Assembly: GCA_937930605.1 (NCBI GenBank)
Contig: CALHBZ010000100.1
Coordinates: forward strand, 1-8,351
DNA from: Streptococcus oralis
Lineage (GTDB): Bacteria; Bacillota; Bacilli; Lactobacillales; Streptococcaceae
Length of the DNA: 8,351 bases
Reading direction: 5' to 3'
Each line of letters starts with the position of its first letter. The stretch's first letter is position 1. Below, piece by piece: positions 1-6,053 of this stretch. The position numbers and the translations under genes were made by a program. The notes beneath the pieces were generated by a model that did not search any database, had not been told where the DNA came from, and worked only from the letters and a program-made list of their open reading frames with translations.

Positions 1-23
1 TTTATTTTCTAGTTTTGATTGCT

Positions 24-32
24 ATTATACCA
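24..32 (-). promoter_or_regulatory. Extended -10 promoter for a gene left of the window
   Basis: Read on the minus strand this is TGG followed by a perfect TATAAT. A T-rich stretch lies where a -35 would be, with no good TTGACA match. No gene on this strand starts inside the window below it, so it probably drives the gene beyond the left edge. The plus strand also reads TGCTATTAT here, but no plus-strand gene follows it. Confidence 0.5.
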
Positions 33-102
33 TTTTTTCAGAAAGAAAAAAACTCTTATCCTTTAATCCTTCGAATTTTGCTCTTTGGACTAAATTGATT
101 AG

Positions 103-139
103 AAAAAAATACAAACTTCAAGACAAAGTTTGTATTTTT
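103..139 (-). terminator. Rho-independent terminator of prsA
   Basis: A perfect 14-bp inverted repeat (105-118 with 126-139, 7-nt loop) begins 5 nt after the prsA stop. Its core is ACAAACTT/AAGTTTGT. On the minus strand it ends in a run of T. The opposite flank is also T-rich on the plus strand, so it could work in both directions, but only the minus-strand gene is visible here. Confidence 0.9.
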
Positions 140-144
140 CTTTT

Positions 145-1092
145 TTATTCTGCTGATGAGCTGCTGCTTGAACTTGAGCTTGAGTCTCCACTTCCAATAT
201 ATTGAGCAAAAATACTCTGGAAAGCAGGGTCTTTTATTTTAATATTTGCTGCTTGGAATTCTTTTCCGATGACACTCTGAACGAAGGAAGCATCGTTTTG
301 TTTCTGTGTCAAAATGACGGTTTTTAATTTTTCTTTGTAATCATCTAGATTTGATGATTTTTCTGTTTTCTTGATTACTTTGATGATGTAGAATTGGCTA
401 CTATAAGCTTGGGTGCCAGTTGCTCTAATCACATCAGAGATACCATTCACATCCAAAGCAAAGGCAGCCTTCTTGACTTGTTCAGGAAGTTCTGTAGATG
501 CCGAGTCAAAAGTAATTTCGCCACCATTTTCTTTTGTCTTGTCATCATTAGAGTTGTCTTTTGCCAACTGGGCAAAGTCAGCTCCTTCGGCTTTTGCCTT
601 TTCGAGAACTTCTTTTGCCTTGTCTTCATTATCCATACGGATGATTTGTGCTGTTACATCTGGTGTGTATGCTTCGAAAGCCTTTTGGTAAGCTTCGTCA
701 GTCAATTCATTTTCTGCTGCTTTCTTAACTGCCAATTCAACTAATTTGCTGGTGCGAATTTGAGCTTTACGAGTCTCAGGAGTCATCCCCGCACGTGAGA
801 GAACATTTTGATAACTGTCACCGTATTTCTTCTGCTCTTCGGCAACAGCGTCATCTACTTCTTGCTCAGTCACTTCAGACCCATATTGCTTTTCAAATAC
901 TTTTTCTATCGTCATATTGAGCAAGACTTGTTGTGCAGTTGGATTGTTTTTGGCTTGTTCATAAAATTGGTGTTCAGTGATAACATCACCCTTCATGCTG
1001 ATGAGGTCAGCTCCTTCAGAACTTTTTGAACAAGCAGCCAAAGTCGCTACAGATAATAAGGTAATGGCTCCTGCCAATAGTTTTTTCTTCAT
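145..1092 (-). CDS. prsA: Foldase lipoprotein PrsA/PpmA (peptidyl-prolyl isomerase)
   Basis: A 315-residue extracellular lipoprotein that helps secreted and surface proteins fold after export. The signal peptide ends in the lipobox LAAC, so Cys21 should be lipidated and the protein held on the outer face of the membrane. Residues about 30-140 match the PrsA N-terminal chaperone region. Residues about 145-242 form the parvulin-type (PpiC) domain, recognisable from the DFAQLAKDNSND stretch, the ENGGEITF stretch and the closing YIIKVI strand. The C-terminus is low complexity, with ten serines in a row (304-313) before Ala-Glu-stop. The start is supported by AAAGGAG 5 nt before the ATG. Family knowledge: the pneumococcal form is called PpmA and has almost the same length. 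Streptococcal PpmA lacks clear evidence of strong isomerase activity, so the enzymatic label is by homology. The gene has its own promoter and terminator and is probably monocistronic. Confidence 0.95.
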   Translation of the reverse strand: MKKKLLAGAITLLSVATLAACSKSSEGADLISMKGDVITEHQFYEQAKNNPTAQQVLLNMTIEKVFEKQYGSEVTEQEVDDAVAEEQKKYGDSYQNVLSRAGMTPETRKAQIRTSKLVELAVKKAAENELTDEAYQKAFEAYTPDVTAQIIRMDNEDKAKEVLEKAKAEGADFAQLAKDNSNDDKTKENGGEITFDSASTELPEQVKKAAFALDVNGISDVIRATGTQAYSSQFYIIKVIKKTEKSSNLDDYKEKLKTVILTQKQNDASFVQSVIGKEFQAANIKIKDPAFQSIFAQYIGSGDSSSSSSSSSSAE

Positions 1093-1144
1093 GTTTACTC
1101 CTTTTTCTAAAAACGGTCAAAATTTTCTCTAGACCAACTCAATC

Positions 1145-1153
1145 ATTATACCA
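1145..1153 (-). promoter_or_regulatory. prsA promoter, extended -10
   Basis: On the minus strand TGG is followed by a perfect TATAAT, about 50 nt before the prsA start codon. No canonical -35 is present. The expected -35 position (about 1168-1173) overlaps the CiaR-type repeat, which fits a promoter that needs an activator. Confidence 0.75.
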
Positions 1154-1170
1154 TATTTTATAGCAGATAA

Positions 1171-1187
1171 CTTAAATAAGACTAAAA
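1171..1187 (-). promoter_or_regulatory. CiaR-type direct repeat at the prsA promoter
   Basis: The minus strand reads TTTTAG, five bases (TCTTA), then TTTAAG. This matches the pneumococcal CiaR binding motif TTTAAG-N5-TTTAAG with one mismatch in the first half. It ends 20 nt before the -10 and overlaps the -35 position, where activating CiaR sites usually lie. From memory, ppmA belongs to the CiaRH regulon in S. pneumoniae, which agrees. CiaRH control would link the foldase to cell-envelope stress. Confidence 0.7.
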
Positions 1188-1230
1188 ATAGTAGCTTTTA
1201 AATTTTTAACGATTCAATTTTTTTCATTCC

Positions 1231-1262
1231 AAAAAGAACCTGAACAACGGTTCAAGTTCTTT
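1231..1262 (-). terminator. Terminator of the LPXTG surface-protein gene
   Basis: A 13-bp stem with one G-U pair (1250-1262 with 1233-1245) and a 4-nt loop starts about 20 nt after the stop codon. On the minus strand it runs into TTTTT. It separates the surface-protein gene from the prsA promoter. Confidence 0.85.
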
Positions 1263-1281
1263 GTTTGTCTTGTATTATTTT

Positions 1282-2541
1282 TTAGTGACGTCCTTTGTAA
1301 GTCAAGCCTGCTAGACCAAGACTTGCAAGGAGAAAGCCTGCAAATCCAAGAATTGAATTTTGTTCGCCAGTGTTTGGTAGGGCTGTAGTTTCTGGTTTCG
1401 AAACAGGTTTGTCAGCTTTAGTGTTTGAATCTTGCCCAACAGGTTTGACAGGAGCTTGTGGAGCAGTATTCGAATTAGTTTGTGGTTTGGTTTCCGGCTT
1501 AACTCCTGGTTTTGGTGTATCAGAAGGTTTAGTTTCCGGTTTTACTTCTGGTTTTGGTGTCTCTGAAGGGTTGGTTTCCGGTTTTACTTCTGGTTTTGGT
1601 GTATCAGAAGGTTTAGTTTCCGGTTTCACTTCTGGTTTTGGTGTCTCTGAAGGTTTAGTTTCCGGCTTAACCTCTGGTTTTGAAGTCTCTGAAGGTTTAG
1701 TTTCTGGTTTTACTTCTGGTTTTGAAGCCTCTGAAGGTTTAGTTTCCGGTTTTACTTCTGGTTTCGGAGTTTCAGATGGTTTAGTTTCTGGCTTAACTTC
1801 TGGTTTTGGTGTCTCTGAAGGGTTGGTTTCCGGTTTTACTTCTGGTTTTGGCGTCTCTGAAGGGTTAGTTTCCGGTTTTACTTCTGGTTTCGGAGTTTCA
1901 GATGGTTTGGTTTCCGGCTTAACTTCTGGTTTTGGAGTTTCAGATGGTTTAGTCTCTGGTGTCACTTCTGGTTTCGGAGTCTCTGAAGGGTTGGTTTCCG
2001 GTTTTACTTCTGGTTTCGGAGTTTCTGAAGGCTTAGTTTCCGGTTTTACTTCTGGTTTCGGAGTTTCTGAAGGTTTAGTTTCCGGCTTAACTTCTGGTTT
2101 TGGAGTTTCTGAAGGGTTAGTTTCCGGCTTAACTTCTGGTTTCGGAGTTTCTGAAGGCTTGACATCCGCATCTAACTTCTTATAGTCTAAATAGAAACCA
2201 CGATAACCATCTGGATCGCCGTGGAAATACACACTCGCTATCTCATAGGTTATATAGTAGTTTTGCATGAAGCTATATCTTGAAGTTACTTCATAACCAT
2301 CAATATTTCTATGGATATTGATGGTCTCCCCAGGGCTTATAGTGCCCGTCATTTCAGGAGCAATTTCTTCTCCTGTCTCTGCATCATAATAAGAGATACG
2401 GTATTTGATTGGCTCTTGTTCTTCAGCCTTTACGACAGCAGACCCAAAAATAGGTGTATCAATCAAAGCTGGCGCAACAACACCAAGAGCTGCAACGGAA
2501 AGCAAAGAAATACCAAGTTTGGTCACTTTATTCGTTTTCAT
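1282..2541 (-). CDS. LPXTG-anchored surface protein, MucBP-like domain plus Pro/Glu/Lys repeats
   Basis: A 419-residue sortase substrate, probably an adhesin; no known gene name is recognised. Order: signal peptide 1-39 (hydrophobic 9-27, likely cleavage after VKA39, no YSIRK motif); a short folded domain about 45-123; sixteen 14-residue repeats (128-351) with consensus KPSETPKPEVKPET; a linker; LPNTG at 388-392; a membrane segment about 397-415; and the tail KGRH. The folded domain starts YRISYYDAETGEEIAP and continues to an IDGYEV motif, which resembles MucBP domains of mucin-binding proteins. That assignment is by eye. The repeat region should form an extended, charged stalk that lifts the single domain off the peptidoglycan. 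AAGGAGG lies 5 nt before the ATG. The gene sits between the recombinase and prsA, outside the conserved operon, with its own promoter and terminator. The real ligand is unknown. Confidence 0.9.
   Translation of the reverse strand: MKTNKVTKLGISLLSVAALGVVAPALIDTPIFGSAVVKAEEQEPIKYRISYYDAETGEEIAPEMTGTISPGETINIHRNIDGYEVTSRYSFMQNYYITYEIASVYFHGDPDGYRGFYLDYKKLDADVKPSETPKPEVKPETNPSETPKPEVKPETKPSETPKPEVKPETKPSETPKPEVKPETNPSETPKPEVTPETKPSETPKPEVKPETKPSETPKPEVKPETNPSETPKPEVKPETNPSETPKPEVKPETKPSETPKPEVKPETKPSEASKPEVKPETKPSETSKPEVKPETKPSETPKPEVKPETKPSDTPKPEVKPETNPSETPKPEVKPETKPSDTPKPGVKPETKPQTNSNTAPQAPVKPVGQDSNTKADKPVSKPETTALPNTGEQNSILGFAGFLLASLGLAGLTYKGRH
1489..2160 (-). repeat. Tandem array, 16 copies of a 42-bp coding repeat
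   Basis: The array encodes sixteen uninterrupted 14-residue units (KPSETPKPEVKPET consensus), 672 bp in total. Copies differ mainly at residue 1 (Lys or Asn), with a few Glu-to-Asp, Pro-to-Ser and Lys-to-Thr changes and many synonymous changes. The last unit before the linker has a unique Gly. The period is a multiple of three, so gain or loss of units by recombination or slippage would keep the reading frame. Confidence 0.97.
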
Positions 2542-2552
2542 AATTTCCTCCT

Positions 2553-2600
2553 TAGGAATGTAGTATTACTTTTTAGGTGGGCAAATACTACAAAATCCTA
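2553..2600 (-). promoter_or_regulatory. Leader stem-loop just before the surface-protein ribosome site
   Basis: In the mRNA, TGTAGTAT pairs with ATACTACA (8 bp, 18-nt loop; 2585-2592 with 2559-2566). TAGGA then pairs with TCCTA outside it (2596-2600 with 2553-2557) after a small asymmetric internal loop. The foot of the stem touches the first two bases of TAAGGAGG. With the predicted start point near 2603, the transcript would begin almost at the base of this hairpin, so it could protect the 5' end or tune translation. Confidence 0.5.
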
Positions 2601-2609
2601 ATTTTTTTG

Positions 2610-2637
2610 ATTTTAGTATTTCGAAAATACACCTCAA
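2610..2637 (-). promoter_or_regulatory. Promoter candidate for the surface-protein gene
   Basis: On the minus strand TTGAGG (2637-2632), a 16-nt spacer and TAAAAT (2615-2610) form a sigma-A-like promoter. It lies about 70 nt before the ATG and outside the dyad-bounded segment. The spacer contains an interrupted palindrome, GTATTT and AAATAC around three bases. The -35 lies inside the perfect palindrome at 2633-2646, so it may be repressed by a bound protein. Confidence 0.55.
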
Positions 2638-2660
2638 GCGCTTGAGCAACAAGAGTCTTG
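2633..2660. promoter_or_regulatory. Two adjacent palindromes, possible operator
   Basis: CTCAAGCGCTTGAG (2633-2646) is a perfect 14-bp palindrome. Three bases later CAAGAGTCTTG (2650-2660) is a second one with the same CAAG/CTTG half sites. They overlap and lie upstream of the -35 at 2632-2637. A wider inverted repeat, ATACACC (2627-2633) and GGTGTAT (2660-2666), encloses both. The binding protein is unknown. Confidence 0.4.
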
Positions 2661-2661
2661 G

Positions 2662-2691
2662 TGTATCGCCTAAGGACCGTTTAGCGAAACA
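2662..2691. other. Candidate recombinase site A (30-bp dyad)
   Basis: The site begins TGTATCG and ends CGAAACA, an imperfect dyad with 9 of 13 arm positions paired and central dinucleotide AC (2676-2677). It is 22/30 identical to site B in either orientation, but the bases around the centre match only when B is reversed. Dyads of about 30 bp with a short asymmetric core are typical of small serine recombinase sites. The function is inferred from the form and from the recombinase gene next to it. Confidence 0.5.
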
Positions 2692-2729
2692 TTCAAAATA
2701 ACAATATGAATATTTCAGAAAATACGAAT

Positions 2730-2758
2730 TTAACAAGGTTTTGAGCCTGTGTTAGATT
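2730..2758 (+). promoter_or_regulatory. Promoter-like sequence between the two dyads, facing the recombinase
   Basis: The plus strand reads TTAACA (2730-2735), a 17-nt spacer ending in TGT, and TAGATT (2753-2758). This is a 5/6 match to -35, a 4/6 match to -10 and an extended -10 TGn. As oriented here it would fire away from the surface-protein gene and antisense into the recombinase gene. If the segment between the dyads were inverted it would fire at the surface-protein gene. Confidence 0.4.
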
Positions 2759-2780
2759 TGTATTTTTTTTGTTTTTTAAG

Positions 2781-2810
2781 TGTATCGTTTAACGGTAGTT
2801 AATCGAAACA
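2781..2810. other. Candidate recombinase site B (30-bp dyad)
   Basis: The site begins TGTATCG and ends CGAAACA. The arms TGTATCGTTTAAC and GTTAATCGAAACA pair at 11 of 13 positions around GGTA, with central dinucleotide GT (2795-2796). Its core, read in reverse complement, shares the six bases ACCGTT with site A in register. It lies 35 nt past the recombinase stop codon. Centre-to-centre distance to site A is 119 bp. Confidence 0.5.
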
Positions 2811-2845
2811 TATTTACGCCTTCATTGTAACATTTTGTCTGGTTT

Positions 2846-3469
2846 TTAGCAAGAATTTTGCGAAACTTTTTTGCGATTGTTGGCAACCTTGTTTCGTTCC
2901 AAGACTTTATAGATGGTTGAGGTCGAAATTCGTTCTGTTTTTGCTATTGTTCTGATGCTTGTTCCCCCTGCCAAATACTGCTCAATAATTCTCTCCTCCT
3001 TCTCTTTAGAAATTCGCTTAGCGCCTAGTTTGACGCCTTTTTCCTTGGCTTTACGAAGTCCTTCACGGGTACGAAATCGCAAATTTTCCAGTTCACTTTC
3101 TGCCACAAAACCTAAAATGACACAAAGTAACCTACCAATGAGCGAGTCAGTTTCCAATTTTTCATGCAAACTAACTAGCTGAATATCAGAATCATTAAAT
3201 TGTTCAATCAGTTCTAGCAATTTAAACATGGAGCGCGTAAGCCTATCAAGCTTGTAGATGGTGAAAGTGACTTGCGTTCCTTTTTTCGAAAGCGTTTGAG
3301 CCAATTTTAAGGCCTTTTCGAGTTCTGGACGTGCATTGTTGGAACCAGATTCACGTTCGATAAAGAGCTGGTCGCAGTGCTTAAGACCCTCGATTTGCAC
3401 CTCTAAGCCCAAATCTTGCTTGTGGGTTGAAACGCGTGCATAGCCAATATTGATGATGTTTTGAGACAT
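2846..3469 (-). CDS. Small serine recombinase (resolvase/invertase family)
   Basis: A 207-residue site-specific recombinase of the Tn3-resolvase/Hin-invertase class, which cuts two short sites and rejoins them through a 5'-phosphoserine bond. The catalytic domain opens with INIGYARVST, giving nucleophile Ser14 and Arg12. The KLDRLTRS motif (73-80) supplies the conserved Asp and two Arg of the active site. The long dimer helix runs about 101-138 and ends in GLRKAKEKGVKLGAKR. A helix-turn-helix follows at about 153-192 (GTSIRTIAKTERISTSTIYKVL region). Length and domain order are complete for the family, so it looks functional. Start: AGGAGG a few nt before the ATG. The gene lies alone, with no transposase nearby, and two dyads resembling recombination sites follow immediately, so the likely job is local inversion or resolution. 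Whether it is an invertase or a resolvase cannot be told from the protein alone. Confidence 0.92.
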   Translation of the reverse strand: MSQNIINIGYARVSTHKQDLGLEVQIEGLKHCDQLFIERESGSNNARPELEKALKLAQTLSKKGTQVTFTIYKLDRLTRSMFKLLELIEQFNDSDIQLVSLHEKLETDSLIGRLLCVILGFVAESELENLRFRTREGLRKAKEKGVKLGAKRISKEKEERIIEQYLAGGTSIRTIAKTERISTSTIYKVLERNKVANNRKKVSQNSC

Positions 3470-3472
3470 AAA

Positions 3473-3502
3473 AATCCTCCTATTACTTGATACAGGAGGA
3501 TT
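3473..3502 (-). promoter_or_regulatory. Hairpin that contains the recombinase ribosome site
   Basis: On the minus strand AATCCTCCT (3502-3494) pairs perfectly with AGGAGGATT (3481-3473) across a 12-nt loop, and T5 then runs into the recombinase ATG. The 3' arm contains the AGGAGG ribosome site, so any transcript arriving from the methyltransferase would have it masked. The same structure (9-bp stem plus T5) could also be a terminator of the coiA-pepF-methyltransferase operon. A weak -10, TACAAT (3505-3500), overlaps the 5' arm. A transcript started from it near 3493 would lack that arm and leave the ribosome site free. Confidence 0.7.
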
Positions 3503-3517
3503 GTACTATTTTTTAAT

Positions 3518-4231
3518 TTATTCCATTTCTGGTAAAGTTACATTTTCCACATTCTTTCGTAGCATGAGAATGCCGTCCCCAAGTGGAACTAAAGTCGCCG
3601 TTAAATCTGGATTGTCTAACGTTGCGTCGAACAGTCTTTGTAAACCACGGTAAATGGTGCGTTGACCCCGGCGGACTTCCATGATATCCTTGGCAACATC
3701 GCCTCCTTGGAAAATATCATCCAAAACTACTACTCCACCAACTTCCAAATGCTTGAGGATTTCTGGTAGAAAGACGATGTACTTGGACTTAGCCGAATCC
3801 ATAAAGACAAAATCATAAGTTTCAGTCAAGGTTGACAAGACATCGACTGCATCTCCCTCTAGGAGGGTGATTTGCTTGCGACTGTCAAACTGGGCAAAGT
3901 TTTCCTTGGCAAAGCCGATCATCTCAGGATTTCGGTCAATGGTTGTAATCTTAGCATTTGGCGCATGTTCTGCCATCAGGAGGGCTGAAAAGCCAATTGC
4001 CGTTCCAATTTCCAAAATGTTCTTGGGCTGCAGACTTTCCATGAGAAAACGGAAATATGCGACTGTTTCATGAGGAATAATGGGAATATTTTCCTTACGA
4101 GCGAAGGTTTCCAATTCTTTCAAGGAACCTGTCACCTGCTTTTGACGCTGGCGCATGAGTTCTACGATTTCTTCCTTGACGACGGGACGACGCATATTGT
4201 GATTGGCGTTTTTACTATAAGACTCTACCAT
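3518..4231 (-). CDS. SAM-dependent O-methyltransferase, TrmR/YrrM-like
   Basis: A 237-residue class I methyltransferase of the O-methyltransferase family 3. The SAM-binding motif I is LEIGTAIG (73-80), with acidic Asp99 at the end of strand 2 and GDA at 126-128. The likely metal ligands are Asp145 (in FMDSAKSKY) and Asp171-Asp172 (VLDDIFQGG), as in the cation-dependent catechol-OMT-like group. The layout and the closing VPLGDGI motif resemble Bacillus subtilis YrrM/TrmR, which methylates 5-hydroxyuridine at the tRNA wobble position, so a tRNA-modification role is the best guess, not proven. The ATG lies 1 nt after the pepF stop (TAAGATG) with only a weak, distant AGGA, so translation is probably coupled to pepF. 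It appears to be the last gene of the coiA operon; the hairpin before the recombinase follows. Confidence 0.92.
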   Translation of the reverse strand: MVESYSKNANHNMRRPVVKEEIVELMRQRQKQVTGSLKELETFARKENIPIIPHETVAYFRFLMESLQPKNILEIGTAIGFSALLMAEHAPNAKITTIDRNPEMIGFAKENFAQFDSRKQITLLEGDAVDVLSTLTETYDFVFMDSAKSKYIVFLPEILKHLEVGGVVVLDDIFQGGDVAKDIMEVRRGQRTIYRGLQRLFDATLDNPDLTATLVPLGDGILMLRKNVENVTLPEME

Positions 4232-4232
4232 C

Positions 4233-6035
4233 TTAAGCCAATCCTAATTTTTCAACAAGGGCTTCAAACTCATTCAAGCGGCGTTCAAAGACTGCAAAGG
4301 CGTCGTTGAGATAGTCTTCCTTCTCCATATCCACTCCCGCTTTTCTCATGACATTGAGTGGATAGTCTGACTTACCTGCCTTGAGGTAGTCGATATAACG
4401 GTCACGGTCTTCCTGACTACCATGGACAATCTTCTCAGCCAAGGCTGAAGCCGCTGCAAAACCAGTCGAATACTGGTATACATAGTAGTTATAGTAGAAG
4501 TGTGGAATACGTGCCCATTCGTACTGAATTTCAGGATTGTCTTCTTTGCTAAGTCCATAGTACTCTTGGTTCAAGTCAGCATAGAGTTTATTCAGGAAAT
4601 CACTTGTCAAGACTTCTCCATTTTGGTCTGCTTGGTGGATAGCATGTTCAAACTCAGCGAATTGAGTTTGACGGAAGACTGTTCCACGGAAACCATCTAG
4701 GAAGTTATTGAGAATGGCAAAGCGCGTTGCGTCGTCTTCAACTTCTTCCAACAATTTCTCTGTCAAGATATTTTCGTTTGTGGTTGAGGCAATCTCCGCC
4801 AAGAAGATAGAGTAATCCCCGTAAACATAAGGCTGGGTTTCACGAGTATAGCTGGAGTGCATACTGTGACCTGTTTCATGGACAAGGGTAAAGAGATTAT
4901 CTAGATTGTCCTGCCAGTTGAGAAGCATAAAGGCATTGGTATCGTAAGAACCACCAGAGTAGGCACCAGAACGCTTGCCTTGGTTTTCATAGACATCAAT
5001 CCAACGCTCACTGAAGGCACGTTTAACACGGCTCAAGTAGTCGTCACCTAAAACTGCCAAAGCTTCTTCTGCCTTTTTCAAGGCTTCTTCGTAGGTAAAG
5101 CTATAATCTACTGACGAAAGCGGTGTGTAGACATCATACATCTTGAGGTCGGAAATACCCAAGATTTTAGAACGAAGTTCTAGGTAACGATGCAAGAGTG
5201 GCAAATGCTTGCGAACTGCTGCTACTAGATTGTCATAGACACTTTCTGGAACAAAGTTTGCTGCGAGGGCTGCATGGCGAGCACTCTTATAGTTGCGAAC
5301 TTTTGCTCGGTAGTTTTGTACCTTAACATTTGTCTGCAAGGTCTTAGCATAAGTGTGTTGGAATTGCTCGTAAGTCGCATAAAGGGCTTCATAGGCACCA
5401 CGACGCACTTCACGGTTTTTAGACTCCATCAAACGGATGTAAGTACCGTGTGAAAGTTGCACTTCCTTGCCTTCGTCATCAAGCACGTATGGGAAGCTAA
5501 TATCCGCATTGTCCAAAATAGCGAAAGTTTCACTAGCAGCGCCAAAGATTTCTCCTGCTCCAGCAAGCAATTCTTCCTCACGTTGCGAAAGAACATGGTC
5601 TTTCTTTTGCAAGAGCTTGTCAAAAAAGTGTTTGTAAACTTGGAGTTTTGGTTGAGCTTCTAGGAAGGCCGCATACTGCTCTTCGCTAATCTCCATAAAC
5701 TCAGGTTCATAGAATGAAAAGGCTTGTTCTAACTGACTGTATAGGGTCATTGCCTTGGCATAGTACTCTTGATACTTGGCTTCACGAGTGTCTTGGTCAT
5801 TTTTCATATGCGCATAGACATAAAGCTTTTCAACTTGGCGTTCCAAGTCGAGTGAGAATTCTGTGATCTCAAGCAAACTGTCTGCGCTGTCCAAGAGATG
5901 TCCCTCATACTGGGATGCTGTTTGTACTTTTTCAGTTAAATCTTTCAAGGCTTCTTCCCAAGCCTGGTCTGTTGGGTAGATTGTTGAAAGATCCCATGTA
6001 TCTTTTTCATTTATTTCATGTCGTTGTAATACCAT
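4233..6035 (-). CDS. pepF: Oligoendopeptidase F (M3 family zinc metallopeptidase)
   Basis: A 600-residue cytoplasmic metallopeptidase that cuts short and medium oligopeptides, closely matching streptococcal PepF/PepB in length. The zinc site is HETGH (386-390) with Glu387 as catalytic base; the third ligand is probably Glu414 in the AEIAST motif. [13 protein letters not shown] (from 510, with His512) is the conserved substrate-side segment of the M3B group. The N-terminal PepF_N helical domain covers about 115-185, and the peptidase domain about 205-585. GGAGG lies 7 nt before the ATG. The gene begins 18 nt after coiA and ends 1 nt before the methyltransferase, so all three are probably co-transcribed. 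That puts a housekeeping peptidase under competence induction in addition to any basal promoter. No promoter of its own was seen in the 18-nt gap. Confidence 0.97.
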   Translation of the reverse strand: MVLQRHEINEKDTWDLSTIYPTDQAWEEALKDLTEKVQTASQYEGHLLDSADSLLEITEFSLDLERQVEKLYVYAHMKNDQDTREAKYQEYYAKAMTLYSQLEQAFSFYEPEFMEISEEQYAAFLEAQPKLQVYKHFFDKLLQKKDHVLSQREEELLAGAGEIFGAASETFAILDNADISFPYVLDDEGKEVQLSHGTYIRLMESKNREVRRGAYEALYATYEQFQHTYAKTLQTNVKVQNYRAKVRNYKSARHAALAANFVPESVYDNLVAAVRKHLPLLHRYLELRSKILGISDLKMYDVYTPLSSVDYSFTYEEALKKAEEALAVLGDDYLSRVKRAFSERWIDVYENQGKRSGAYSGGSYDTNAFMLLNWQDNLDNLFTLVHETGHSMHSSYTRETQPYVYGDYSIFLAEIASTTNENILTEKLLEEVEDDATRFAILNNFLDGFRGTVFRQTQFAEFEHAIHQADQNGEVLTSDFLNKLYADLNQEYYGLSKEDNPEIQYEWARIPHFYYNYYVYQYSTGFAAASALAEKIVHGSQEDRDRYIDYLKAGKSDYPLNVMRKAGVDMEKEDYLNDAFAVFERRLNEFEALVEKLGLA

Positions 6036-6053
6036 AAGATTCCTCCATCCTTT

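Larger units (their letters stand above)
2542..2845. other. 304-nt control region between recombinase and surface-protein genes
   Basis: No gene is visible in this stretch. From the recombinase end towards the surface-protein gene it holds: a 30-bp dyad (2781-2810), an A/T-rich segment with a plus-strand promoter-like sequence, a second 30-bp dyad (2662-2691), two palindromes, a minus-strand promoter overlapping them, and a leader hairpin next to the ribosome site. I see no convincing terminator after the recombinase stop, so recombinase transcripts may run through into the surface-protein gene. Confidence 0.7.

Noticed and set aside
1112..1136. Possible attenuator hairpin GGTC/GACC in the prsA leader
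   Set aside because: Only four base pairs with a long loop, so it would not be stable enough to act as an attenuator.
1370..2185. Open reading frame of 271 codons on the plus strand with a Gly/Ser/Val repeat
   Set aside because: It is the antisense shadow of the 42-bp coding repeat; it has no ribosome site or recognisable domain.
2723..2730. TACGAATT, one base off a cin-box, on the plus strand
   Set aside because: No T-rich element precedes it and no plus-strand gene follows; a one-off 8-mer in A/T-rich DNA is likely chance.
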